From NCBI GenBank assembly GCA_032718475.1, contig JAUCBJ010000661.1, positions 1 to 64,000 of the forward strand: a stretch of DNA of 64,000 nt, written 5' to 3'. The translations under genes were made by a program, and so were the position numbers. The notes beneath the pieces are model-generated. The model was not told the DNA's origin, did not search any database, and saw nothing but the letters and a program-made list of their open reading frames with translations. The first letter of the stretch is position 1. Each line of letters starts with the position of its first letter. This document shows positions 1-10,676 of this stretch, piece by piece. The DNA is from Nemertoderma westbladi (taxonomy: Eukaryota > Xenacoelomorpha > Nemertodermatida > Nemertodermatidae).

Positions 1-1083
1 ATTTAGAACGCCAATATCTCTCATATTAGAACTTCCTTATACCAGCTATTAGAACACCCCTATCTCAGCTATTAGAACACCCTTATCTCAGCTATTAGAA
101 CGCCAATATCTCAGCTATTAGAACACCCATAGCTCAGCTATTAGAACACCCATATCTCAACTATTAGAACACCCATATATCAGGAATTAGAACGCTAATA
201 TGTATCATATTAAAACTTCCTTATTCCAGCTATTAGAACACCCATATCTTAGCTATTAGAACACCCATATATCAGGAATTAGAACGCTAATATGTATCAT
301 ATTAGAACTTCCTTATATCGCTATTAGAACACCCAAATCTCAGTTATTAGAACACCCATATATCAGCTGTTAGAACCCCCATTTTTCAGATATTAGAACA
401 CCCATATATTAGCTATTAGAACACCCATATATCCGCTTTTAGAACACCCATATTTCAGATATTAGAACGCCCATATATCAGATATTAGAATGCCCATATA
501 TCAGCTATTAGAACGCCCCTAACTCAGCTATTATAACACCCATAGTTCAGCTATTAGAACACCATATTTCAGCTATTTGAACACCCATATATCAGGAATT
601 AGAACGCTAATATGTATCATATTAGAACTTCGTTATATCATCTATTAGAACACCCATTTCTCAGTTATTAGAACACCCATAGCTTAGCTATTAGAACACA
701 CATATATCAGCTATTAGAACACCCATATATCAGCTATTAGAACACCCATATTTCAGATATTAGAACGCCCATATATCCGATATTAGAATGCCCGTATATC
801 AGCTATTAGAACGCCCCTAACTCAGCTATTAGAACACCCATATCTCAGCTATTAGAACACCTGTATCGCAGCTATTAGAATACCCATATCTCAGGTATTA
901 AAACGCACATATATCAGCTATTAGAACTCCATATATCAGGTATTAGAACGCCCCTAACTCAGCTATTAGAACACCCATATGTTAGCTATTAGAACACCTG
1001 TATCGCAGCTATTAGAACACCCATATCTCAGCTATTAGAACACCCATATCTCAGGTATTAGAACGCACATATCTCAGCTATTA
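1..1083. repeat. Minisatellite of about 23-bp units
   Basis: The stretch is built almost entirely of tandem units resembling AGCTATTAGAACACCCATAT followed by CTC or ATC. Roughly 45 units are present, with point variants such as GGAATTAGAACGCTAATATG. A higher-order block containing GGAATTAGAACGCTAATATG and TATCATATTAGAACTTCC recurs near 180, 275 and 595. The array runs off the left edge of the window and ends near 1083. It encodes no long frame and lies downstream of the glycoprotein gene, outside its coding part. Confidence 0.93.
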
Positions 1084-1945
1084 CACAACAAACAACTAAT
1101 CCTCGCTACCTTACGTTTCCATCAATACCAACAAACCATTCTATCCAGTACGATATGTGCGATATCAAACGCTTGTAACTAAAGATTGAAAGCAGAAATA
1201 CGATCTGACTCTCCCACTAATACTAACTCTTTCACGAGAACGATCGCTCTATAGCTTATACATCTCTTGGCCAAAAAATAGTGAAAATTATGAAAAAATA
1301 GTCTAAATTTATCTCTTTTTGGTAAATAATTAATTATAAATATTTATTGGATTCCAGAATGTGGAAAAAATACCTCTCGTTACGCAATAAGACTAAAGTA
1401 TCGGTGGGAGGATACAAATCAGGGTTTACGGCAAGGAGAAAGGAAATGAGAGCTCTCAGGTTGATCCGTATGGCCTTGGCGCCGGAACAAGCTCGATTTA
1501 TCGATTACCATGGCAGTCGTTAGATAGCGCAGCACTAGGAAATATTTAATTAACATAAAAATTAAATTATATATTACAATTGGAATTCATAGTAAATAAT
1601 GATATTTTTTAGTGTCAATGTTATTTTTTTAAATGAAGTTCGTTTATAACTTAGTAGAAGTCAATATTGGAATGTATTATAATAATTGTCGTGTTTCACA
1701 AGAAACATAATTAATTAATGTTGTTATTTAATAATGTACATCAATAATTCACTGTCAGTGCAATTTATATGAAGTAACATTCAATGTTCTATGTAGTTAA
1801 TTACGTAATCGTGCGGAAATAAACTTGCTAACTTTACTTTATACAGTTAAATATAAATGTTAGTTTCATGTTTGTTTGTTTTATTTCGATGTTCTAAAAA
1901 GTTACATGTAAAAATGTTGCAATATTCCTAGGAGGTGATTAACGC
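1084..1945. other. Non-coding AT-rich spacer downstream of the glycoprotein gene
   Basis: No convincing frame or known repeat is visible. For the minus-strand glycoprotein gene this is the 3' flank and probably includes its 3' UTR. The region is AT-rich and has no LTR-like ends that I can recognise. Confidence 0.5.
1880..1885 (-). promoter_or_regulatory. Candidate polyadenylation signal of the glycoprotein gene
   Basis: The minus strand reads AATAAA here, about 60 nt after the exon 2 stop codon. This is a plausible position for the cleavage signal. AATAAA is common by chance in AT-rich DNA, so it is only a candidate. Confidence 0.4.
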
Positions 1946-3418
1946 CTATCTCCGTGTTCCTGGGGGTTTCAGTTTGTACATCTTCTTTCGCTCCCTAATC
2001 TTTTTAATTTCTTCACCTCTTTTCTCCCTTTTTTGCAATACCGCGACTCCGGCTGCCCCTCGTTGGGATATGAACCTAACCACTTCGAAAATACCCCCAA
2101 AGCATCCGAGACCCATCAATACCAATACTAGAATAACTTGAGTCTGACTTAGATTCCGAAGGAACCAGATTATAGTCTTATCGAGGGATTCGTCAAACTT
2201 CTTTCTGATTGGACCATCATTAGTCTCCAGAAATCTTTCAATATCATCATACATTGAACTCTCCCGACTGGCCTTCACCACTAGGTCGACCAAATTCGTC
2301 TGTTGGGCAGCTATCTGTCTCGCCATTTCTGTGTGAGTCGTAAAATCTATAGATTCCATGTCTTCAACTGTCTTACTCAAATCTCTGAAGGTTGGGCTCA
2401 GTTTCGTTGGCCTAAAGATAATGTCGGAATTGCGTTTCCGATTGAGGAAATTCACCACTTCACCTCCAATTTTAAAGTGTAGACGTTCTAGAACGCCACT
2501 ACACGGTGCCGTGTAGGGGTGAGCCTGACTAAGGGTTCCATCGGGTTGCAGCTGACTCAATCGTTCCTCGCCGTTCAACTTGTGCCTTATTAGCGGCCTT
2601 GTGTAACACTTGCCCTCATAACTTAACTCATTCAGTATCGTATAGGTACTGATTTTAGTGCAGGTGTATCCCCCCAATATGTCGCCAACCGTCACCCCTT
2701 TCGAACCCGCACTCTCAAAGTGCTGAAGGAACTGAGTTGGCAGTCTCTTTGCCAAGAGTTTCCATATGAGGAAGTTGTTCATCTGCCGTTTACAGTCCTG
2801 CTGCGTTATCGAGCTCTGCATGAAGTTAACTTTATTGACCAATAAGGTTCCTAGAGAGTTCATTTGGTCCACTATCTCTTGCTCACCGGCACGTCGTACT
2901 CTTCGTCTTCGTGAGCTACCAATTGGCTTCATAGGAGCCATCTCAAAAACAGAAACGGCACTTTTTAGCGCATCTTCACCAGGTATCTCTATTATGTGGA
3001 CGTAGTCTTTAACCAGACGGTTGCCTTTGGCTGGTTCTTTAATACCATCAAACTCTTGTTTTTCGTAGCTTTCCAAGTTATACTTTGTCATTTGGTAGTT
3101 CCCAACAATCAACTTGTAAACCTCTGAATCTGTATACGTCTGTTCGCGTTCATCAGTTGAAGTTTCCGGTGGTGACTTCAACCCCAGGGCTGCTTCGTAT
3201 CTGAACTCATCGCTTTTTCCCAATGACCCGCTTTTGACCTGCACCCAATCATTATATGGGATTTGTTTATTCATATCAGCTTTAAAAACAACGATGTTCT
3301 CTCCGTCGTTATTATAACATGACCTATCCTGTAATGTTTTGTTGTTTCTGAGATCGCAATCGGGGTCTATTTTCCAGCCTTCGAGTAATACGACTTTCCA
3401 CTTTTTTTTTGAATTCAT
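1946..3418 (-). CDS. Viral-type envelope glycoprotein gene, exon 2 (fusion-subunit half)
   Basis: This open frame of 490 codons resembles the C-terminal part of an enveloped-virus surface glycoprotein. It contains a polybasic RRRRVRR run at residues 170-176, expected to be a furin-type cleavage site. A Cys-containing region with long helices follows, then a hydrophobic membrane anchor (about 426-448, VILVLVLMGLGCFGGIF) and a 40-residue basic cytoplasmic tail. N-glycosylation sequons include NKT near residue 26 and NLS just before the anchor. The frame begins immediately after a pyrimidine-rich CAG on the minus strand, which looks like a 3' splice site, and an in-frame stop lies further upstream. 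The layout recalls chuvirus/mononegavirus-like glycoproteins, which are known as endogenous copies and as env genes of some BEL/Pao elements; the exact family is inference. The frame has no stop or frameshift. It could also be read as a free-standing ORF starting at its ATG, but it would then lack a signal peptide. Confidence 0.7.
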   Translation of the reverse strand: MNSKKKWKVVLLEGWKIDPDCDLRNNKTLQDRSCYNNDGENIVVFKADMNKQIPYNDWVQVKSGSLGKSDEFRYEAALGLKSPPETSTDEREQTYTDSEVYKLIVGNYQMTKYNLESYEKQEFDGIKEPAKGNRLVKDYVHIIEIPGEDALKSAVSVFEMAPMKPIGSSRRRRVRRAGEQEIVDQMNSLGTLLVNKVNFMQSSITQQDCKRQMNNFLIWKLLAKRLPTQFLQHFESAGSKGVTVGDILGGYTCTKISTYTILNELSYEGKCYTRPLIRHKLNGEERLSQLQPDGTLSQAHPYTAPCSGVLERLHFKIGGEVVNFLNRKRNSDIIFRPTKLSPTFRDLSKTVEDMESIDFTTHTEMARQIAAQQTNLVDLVVKASRESSMYDDIERFLETNDGPIRKKFDESLDKTIIWFLRNLSQTQVILVLVLMGLGCFGGIFEVVRFISQRGAAGVAVLQKREKRGEEIKKIRERKKMYKLKPPGTRR

Positions 3419-3436
3419 CTGCAGAAAGTGAATTGT
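3419..3436 (-). promoter_or_regulatory. Candidate 3' splice site of the glycoprotein gene
   Basis: The minus strand reads ATTCACTTTCTGCAG directly before the ATG of exon 2: a short pyrimidine-rich tract and CAG, at a codon boundary. Confidence 0.6.
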
Positions 3437-3552
3437 ATTTTACCAGTTATTTTTTTAAATTATATTTCTACTTTTTTACGTTATGACTCTTTTGTATTGG
3501 CTAGAGATCCGTATGCAGTCGCATTTGATATTTTGATAGTAGTAGGGTCTTG

Positions 3553-3838
3553 GTCCCCTCTGTGACAGTTGGACCCAACTGACACCAATTGGGTGTCATA
3601 TGACACCCAATTATCACCCTATGGGTGTCATTGGGTGTCATTGGCGCCAGACTGTCTGGGTGACACCTCCCAATTAGACCCTAATTGACAGGTGTCATCA
3701 TTTAATTAGTACAATTAAACCCTAACAGGTGTCATATGACTCCTAATTAGGGTTTAATTGATTATCCTAATTAATCAGACTGATTAGCGCCCTGACACAC
3801 AATGGGTGTCAGTTGGGTCCAACTGTCACAGAGAGGAC
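3553..3838. repeat. Subterminal 286-bp palindrome with GGTGTCA motifs (left tip)
   Basis: The segment starts with TGTGACAGTTGGACCCAACT and ends with the reverse complement of the same sequence. Between them GGTGTCA and TGACACC recur many times in both orientations, including GGTGTCATATGACACC. The right arm has the counterpart at 36212-36506. Repeated subterminal motifs of this kind are often transposase binding sites; that role is inferred. Confidence 0.8.
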
Positions 3839-4537
3839 TCAAGAGGGTGTCATAAGTGACACCGCAGCTCTTTTATTCATTAATACTTATTTATTTATAT
3901 TTAATTTTAATTAATTATTTGTATTCTATTTTACTTTATTTATTCATTTGTACTTTATTTTAAATTAATTAATTGTATTACTTTTACTTTATACATTGAT
4001 TTCTATTTTTAGATTTATTAGTTTTTATATTACCAATGAGATCACTATGACATAATGTCGTCATAATGTTATCACTATAGCCGGCATCACTTGGGTCCTT
4101 TACTATATCTAGGCCAGGATTGCCCCATTTAAGGAAGCCGCATCCCTATCGATAATCTAATTATGGTATCGCTAACCATTTTCAGTATACTGTATAATTA
4201 AATAGGGCCCTCTTTTAATACATAAGTTGTTATATATACAGTTTATCTTCAATTTAATTTGTTTTTATTTACAACCCTAATTGTTCTACTATATTATAAT
4301 TTATGTTTTATAAAATAACAAGCTATATCCGGTTAATCCGTATTAATTTTCTTTGTACTGAGGTTATCGAGGGCGCTCTTTCCAATGGTCCTATTCTCAA
4401 AACGATCTAACCTACTGTATAATTAATTACTTAAGACTGCGAGGTATGCGTAATTAACACATCTCATTTACCAGTTTTCCTTAAAAACTATGAAGTTATA
4501 TTGCTTAAGAGTTCTAAGGGGCGAGCCATGAGGCAAG

Positions 4538-6408
4538 CGGCCAAGAATGCAGTTAAGGCTGCATCTAGGTCCCTGAACAGGCAGTACTCTGCTAATCTAC
4601 AGGAGCTAATAAACCAACAGGTTGATGCCATCAATGATGCTGACGACAGCAGGCAATCATCCCAGGCATGGAAATCGATCAATCTGCTTACTGGGCGGAA
4701 AAGCCAACCAACCACCAAGGTTAAGGCTGAATCACCAGCCGATCGCCTCAATGGTTGGAAAGCCCACTTTGAAAAGCTCCTCAATAATGACATGGTATTG
4801 CCTGATAACTTTATAGAAGTAAAAGTGTCTGAGTCTGTACTCCCAGATATTCCCATTGGCGATATCTCCTTTGCAGAAGTGAAGGCTGCTGCAAAGAGCA
4901 TTAAGACCAATCGTGCCAGTGGAGTAGATGGTGTTCCCCCTGAGGTCTTTAAAATACCTGAGTGTTTAGAGCTCATCTATCCCATCATAGCAGACATGTA
5001 CCGAACAACAAGAGTCCCACAAGAAATGAAAACAAATAAGTTGGTGCCAGTTCCCAAGAAGGGCAACCTAACACTCTATGGTTCTTTTCGGGGAATCTCA
5101 TTGATCTCGATTGCTGCAAAGCTATACAATAGGATGCTATTAAATCGCATCAGGGATCCCATTGAGAGACTGCTCCGTGGAAATCAGAATGGGTTCCGTA
5201 AAGGTCGTGGGACCATGGAGCCCATTTTGGCACTTAGAAGGATAATTGAAGAGTTATCAAAAAAGAAAGACAGGCATCTGGCTGTTATCTTTGTTGACTT
5301 CTTCAAGGCCTTTGATTCAGTCTCTCGCTCACGTATGTTCAGCATACTTTCATTATATGGGATTCCTGATGAAATTATTGCAGCAATCAGATCAGTATAC
5401 GATGGTTCGACAACATTTGTGTCTACTGTTGACGGTGACACAGAACCATTTGAAGTGTTATGGGGCGTCCTCCAAGGAGACACACTTGCACCATTCTTGT
5501 TCATTATTGTGGTTGACTATGTTCTACGCATGTCCTTAGATCATTATAATGATGATGTGGTGATGATAACTCCACCTACTGGCTCCAGAAGTCGAGGAAA
5601 TCCTGCCAAGTACCTAACTGATCTAGACTTTGCTGATGACTTAGGAGTACTCTCAGAATCATTAGAGGGAGCCCAACGGCTCCTCAGCTCATTAGAACAT
5701 GCTGCATCTAGTGTTGGTCTTTTTATTAACTCCAGAAAGACCAAAATTCTGACAGTTAACTTTGAAAGTCCTCAGCAAGTCTCTGATCGGATGAGCATAA
5801 GCTCAAAGGATGGTATGCTTGAGCATGTGGACGACTTCTGTTACCTGGGATCATGGATCCGGAAGTCAGGTGAGGACCTTCGAATACGTAAGGGAAAGGC
5901 ATGGGCAGCCTTGAATAGGCTTTCCAGGATTTGGAAGTCACCGAGAATTAATCGAAAACTTAAGGTCCGATTATTTAGAGCAGCAGTAGTTCCAGTACTC
6001 CTCTACGGGAGTCCATGCTGGGCTCTAACTGCTGAGGACACCAAATCTCTGGATGGCACATTCACAAGAATGCTACGCCGGGTTCATTGTGTCAAGTACA
6101 ATGCACACATCTCCAACCAGACACTATATAACATTGGAGGTGTCTCATTGGTTCCCCCAAGCTTGACACTAGAACAAAATCGCCTCCGCTTTGCAGGACA
6201 TTGCTTTCGCCCTGAGGACCAGCCAATGCATAATCTTGTACTTTGGCAGCCTCATGGAATGAATAAGCATGGTGGACAGCCCATGACTTTTTTTGAGACG
6301 CATCTTAAAGGACACTGGCCTTAAAGATGCGGATGATCTAGCAAATGTCATGGGTGATAGGGAGTTGTGGCGGTGCAATTTTGTTGACAAGCCGGCACAG
6401 CATTCTTA
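4538..6408 (+). pseudogene. RTE-like reverse transcriptase, truncated and frameshifted
   Basis: The frame is open from the truncation point to 6324 and covers the complete RT core: FVDFFKAFDSV, the QGDTLAPFLF block and the LDFADD catalytic motif, followed by the C-terminal region with the ARG-rich thumb. The N-terminal endonuclease is missing. Near 6290 a run of seven T replaces TTTCTT of the intact copy, adding one base. This shifts the frame so that the last about 27 residues are lost. There is no start codon of its own, so the copy is dead. Confidence 0.9.
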
Positions 6409-6452
6409 AAAATGCAGCTGCAATGCAGCATGCCGATCCTAGTAGTAGTAGT
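4538..6452 (+). mobile_element. RTE-like LINE, 5'-truncated copy (copy 1)
   Basis: The copy is flanked by the 10-bp duplication ATGAGGCAAG (4528-4537 and 6453-6462) and ends in a short TAG repeat. The uninterrupted sequence is visible in the right foldback arm, where the target runs straight through. It lacks the 5' UTR, the endonuclease and the start of the RT frame that are present in the full copy at 43611-47373, to which it is nearly identical. Confidence 0.93.
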
Positions 6453-6928
6453 ATGAGGCAAGATGTTTGAGGCTTATTTAGATATATTATTACTTAATTT
6501 TGACCCCCCAATCGGCATCTACTACGGCATAGGCCATATCTTTTGCGGAGCCATAGAGTAGTATGAAGTTCCCCTGTCTACCGCTAGAGGGCGTATTATT
6601 TAAAATTAACATCTTCTCTAGCTTTGTTATTTACAATCCACAAAACTATGAAGTTATATTGCTTAAGAGTTCTAAGAGGCGAGCCATGAAGCAAGATGTT
6701 TGAGACTTATTTAGATATATTATTACTTAATTTGTCCCCCACAATCGGCATCTACTACGGCATAGGCTATATCTTTTGCAGAGTCATAGAGTAGTATGAA
6801 GTTCCCCAGTCTGCTGCTAGAGGGCGAAATGTCTCAAAGTGAAAACCATACGGTAGCCATGAATTGGTTACTAGGCAATAATACATTTTGCAACGTTAGG
6901 CCTATTGCTGACCGAACGAAAACTGCCC

Positions 6929-7000
6929 TGGTTCATGCAGGGATTGAACCCATGACATACGGGAGATGTGAATTCAACGCAACCACTACACCCAAGTGGA
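6929..7000 (-). repeat. tRNA-like segment in the left foldback arm
   Basis: On the minus strand this carries an A-box-like TGGTGTAGTGGTTGCG and, about 30 nt later, a B-box-like GGTTCAATCC, followed by GAAC. The same segment lies in the right arm at 34712-34783. It looks like a tRNA-derived sequence carried as part of the element, not a functional tRNA gene; the cloverleaf stems pair poorly by eye. Confidence 0.5.
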
Positions 7001-7062
7001 ACAGTAACCCTCGAATTTGTTCGTTGACGTTCGAATTTGTAAGACTCTCATTTAAGACCTGA

Positions 7063-8247
7063 TGTTCGCGCTTTCAGACCTTTAGCAGTTTAACCTGCCA
7101 AATTGGGATGTCTTTTAGATAATAGATCGTCTTTAGCCTATGACAAGTATTTGATACACTACATTAGCCGAAGCCAGTCTATGCGCGATCATTCACCCGC
7201 TGGATATACCCGGGAGACTGGATTCGGAAGCCTAACCGTATTGCGGTGTAGGCCTACTGTATTATTCGACTGATCGTAATATATAATCTCTGACAAATAT
7301 TATTCACTTTCGGGAAATATTAACAGTTCCTTTAGGACGTGGCGCTCTAAATATGTAAACAGAGTTATGACTTAAACTAGACACAACGGGATGGCTATAG
7401 ATTCACGTATATGGCGCATTCTTTAGGAGATGCTTTGTTATCAGTCACAATCATACACAATACTGCACAATGCTGCACACTGATCTGCCGACCTTCACTA
7501 ATTTTAGTCACATATAAAGAGAACCACAGACAATACATGTAGTGCCTATGAAATAGCATTAGATTCACTTCAAACCACTTTAATGTAAGTCGCAATCGTT
7601 ATATGTAACCGGTCTCTCTAACCTTCAGTATATCAAGAAGATCGAGGGTTTTGTAATTATTTATCAGTATTCCAAATATAATATTCCATCAACAGATATA
7701 ATGAATAACCGACAGTAAATAGCAGTACAAGTGTTAAGGTATAAATTGATTTGATCGATTTGGTATGGTATGAATTGGTTTGATTAGTTTGATAACAGAT
7801 ATACGTTCTATAATTAAGCCTACTATTGTTGGGCTAAAGACTGAAAAACACAGAGATTCCAAAAGCCGGTCTTCTAGGCTCAGGACCAAATGTAAACATT
7901 GACCCATAATGCATTGCGCGATTTCTCGGAGGTTTCTGTACAAAAAGCAGGAGAATCACTCTGATTGGTTGACCGAACAAAGAAACACCAGAGAACAAGG
8001 GAAAATCTACACGTGTACAGCTCAGCTGTTAGCTGTCGTCATAGTAACTACACTGTTTCAAGAGGATCTAGCGCATTGCGTCATAGAATTGCTAATTATG
8101 TCCGCTAAAGTACACATACAGAAGAAATAGCTTTTTATGTCCCTTAAAACACCAGTACAGTAAGGACACGGCCTTTTTTGCCTGTTAAACCAACTACAGA
8201 GTACTTTGCGGGGAAAATAACCGGTTAATTCCGCAAAAGCTTTTACA
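7063..8247 (-). repeat. BEL-A LTR (3' LTR in element orientation), 1185 bp
   Basis: The repeat starts TGTTCGCGC at 7063 and ends TTTTACA at 8247, with inverted TG...CA ends. The same sequence recurs, interrupted, at 30226-34217, and in the related BEL-A2 at 48835-50009 and 60119-61294. On the minus strand GGGAGCAG precedes it, as expected for the polypurine tract at a 3' LTR. Confidence 0.95.
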
Positions 8248-8325
8248 CTGCTCCCAGAAAATGGGATTTAAGTCTATAAAATATAAAAAAACACAGTTTC
8301 TAAAATATAAAAATACTCTAAACAG

Positions 8326-9213
8326 TTAGTCTTTCTTACGCGGACGGCGTTTACGCAGTTTTTTGAGGCTAGCAAGAGTCCTTTTCTCTTTGGGGCGAGC
8401 CACTTTACTAGGAGGGCTGTAACTCCTGGGTGAAGGGTGCAATACAATTGCATCAGAAGGTTTAGGATTACGATCGGTGTATCCGCCGGTCGAGGTACCT
8501 GGTTGATCGATATCAACTTCAGTGGAGCGAGGTCTAACGGCCTTTAGGGCGCGTCTTAGGACAGCAGCTCCTACGGGTCCTTGACGGGTCGTCTGGACAA
8601 TGGCGGTAGGTGGACCGTGAGTGGTGAGAAACTTCCTCGGTTTAATGGTTCTTTCCAGCTCGCGTTCTCGGGCTCGATATTCGTAGGGCCGTCGAGATAC
8701 TTCCTGCAATTCAGGGTGCGAGTTGATAAATAAATCGCCATACTCAGGGTCTTGACGGATGAAATTGATCAAATGGTATGAAGTAATATCGTTAGGATTG
8801 ACGTTCCTGAGATATTTTCGAACAAATTTGGTGGAAATACACTCACCAACACGCTTCATTAGTTCGTAACTCGGTGTGCGTGTTTTTTGTTCCACAGACT
8901 CGAATAAATAAGGATGGAACACGTAAACTCCCTCGTAAGAGCGTCCAGGGTAATAGCGATGGCGGGACTCACAATGTAAATCCGCGTTCGCTTCCCAAGC
9001 TCGGATGTAGCGCAGGGTAATCATCTCATCTACGCTTTCTAAATCGCGGTTAAAGGGGCAATTATAACTGGCATGTCCTTTAAGTTGACAGTGGTGGCAT
9101 TGGGTCATAAATTGGGGGCAGACTGCAAAAATATGCGAGTTATTAAGTCTGCAATACGCACAATAGATCTCCATCATCGGTTGTTCGTGGAAATAGGAGC
9201 AGGGTACGTCTGA
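8326..9213 (-). pseudogene. BEL-A accessory ORF B, C-terminal half (Gypsy-disrupted)
   Basis: This 295-codon segment continues, in the same frame, the frame that ends at 16435; the Gypsy element lies between the two halves. It opens with two zinc-knuckle-like clusters: CAYCRLNNSHIFAVC, and CHHCQLKGHASYNC, which is a canonical CX2CX4HX4C. A mostly helical, charged region follows, then a Pro/Ser-rich stretch and a very basic tail (KKLRKRRPRKKD) that could bind nucleic acid or act as a nuclear signal. BEL-A2 keeps the last part at 50088-50400. I recognise no family. Position downstream of pol is where env sits in some retroelements, but zinc knuckles and no membrane segment speak against an envelope. 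Confidence 0.75.
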
Positions 9214-9217
9214 GTCC

Positions 9218-9423
9218 TGTTATAGGATATTTTAGAGTAGATTATTATAGGACCTAAGAGGCCAAGCCTATATGCTAGTTAGTTCTGTAGTTGGTTGTAC
9301 TGATTTTGGCTGTTGTGCATTGTACCGTGACATACCCTATTATACCAGTATACTGCCTGTCTGTGGTGATATCTTTGTTTTTGATTATGCATGACACTCT
9401 GCGGGCCTTTGGACCGTATGATA
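9218..9423 (+). repeat. Gypsy 5' LTR
   Basis: This 206-bp repeat, TGTTATAGG...CCGTATGATA, is identical by eye to 16229-16434. It is short for a Gypsy LTR. The TG...TA ends are unusual but are fixed by the flanking duplication. Confidence 0.95.
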
Positions 9424-9441
9424 TGGCGTCCCTGGTTGTCG
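9424..9441 (+). promoter_or_regulatory. Gypsy primer-binding site
   Basis: TGGCGTCCCTGG starts directly after the left LTR. The TGG start fits a tRNA 3' CCA end. The priming tRNA was not identified. Confidence 0.65.
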
Positions 9442-10676
9442 AATTGCAACACCTGAAACTGCAGAACTGTTGTCTTAATACCTGCTGTCAGGCTGTACTG
9501 CAGTCTTAATACAGTAATACCGACGACGGTCAGACGGTATTGCAGCACCGGCATTGTCAATCATTTGCAGATTTGCCTGACTTTCTGTCTTAATTATAGT
9601 GGATTTTGAATCATTTAACCTGCATATTGCAGTATTGCGTTTTACCTCCTACCTCGTGACAATTTACAGATTTTGGATTATATTATTCCTGCAGTCCTGT
9701 ATTTGATATTTCAACATTTATTTTACTGGTTAACCCAGTACAACAGTAGGCTAACGCTACCGGCACCGGGCCTTGAAGCCTACCGGTACTGCTGGCTGCT
9801 GAGTTACCCTGGCTGGCTGAGTTTTCTACATACACTTCAGCATTTCTACAGTTATATGATTATTTTATTATTTGTATTGGCCTAAGGCATAAGGCCACAC
9901 TTTAGCACTTTTATTCATGCAAAGTGAATGAGTTGCAATCACTACGATCTCTCCTCTTTGCATAGCAGCTGCTTCAATTTGTAAGTTCAGAAATTAGGCC
10001 TAATGTAAGGCATATATATTTATAAAATTATATTAGCCTTTTGTTTGAATCCGGGTACCGGTACCGTACCTAAACCTACTTAATGTCGACAAAGAATATT
10101 GATTAAAGAAGAATAATAAAGGTATGTTATGTTACACTGAATAAGTATTTATGAATTGAGTCCCTTCATGCTTCATTTCTTTACCGTTTACCGGTATTCA
10201 GCTATTTACCTGCTGCTGACTGACAGCATCCCAGCTGAATTTGATTTATCTTTCCTATGTGAATTATTTTAATTGAGACTTAAAATTATGTGGCAATATT
10301 TGAACTTATTGGATACGGTACTTGAATAGTCTACCTTCAAGAGTTCAAATGCTTTAGACTGTGATTATCTGATTAGCCATTACAGCATTAGTCACAGACC
10401 AGACTGTGCTGTATAGGCTAAATGTGGTAATTTGAGATTTATTTATAACTTTATTTAAAGAAGTATATATAATGGTAATTTAATTGTCTAATTGGGCAAT
10501 ACTGTTATTATTTTCATCTTACCCGAAGTTGCTGACTTGGTTATAATTGGTGGTACAGTCAATGGACTGACTGATTAACATTATTAATTGAAACATAGAT
10601 ATTAACTTTTATTGTTTCAGTAATTTTAGCTGTTTGGATACTCCCTTATAGACTACAAATATTACATAATCAAATC
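9442..10676 (+). other. Gypsy leader between primer-binding site and gag-pol
   Basis: This untranslated leader of about 1.2 kb has only short frames. It is rich in ACCGGTACCG-like palindromic blocks around 9760 and 10050-10070. No coding content is apparent. Confidence 0.6.

Larger units (their letters stand above)
3538..7062 (+). repeat. Left arm of the foldback element
   Basis: This arm is the inverted counterpart of 34223-36521. It is interrupted by an RTE-like LINE at 4538-6452 and abuts BEL-A at 7063. Without the LINE it is about 1.6 kb. It lacks a block of about 270 bp that the right arm has near 35700-35970. Its outer tip (3553-3838) is itself an inverted repeat. Confidence 0.88.

Noticed and set aside
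1..1083. Regular repeats that superficially resemble a CRISPR array
   Set aside because: Units are contiguous 23-mers without unique spacers, and the surroundings are eukaryotic with no cas genes.
1946..3418. Glycoprotein as the env gene of BEL-B or BEL-A
   Set aside because: BEL-B runs on the opposite strand, and both BEL-A copies have their own complete LTR boundaries that exclude the glycoprotein exons.
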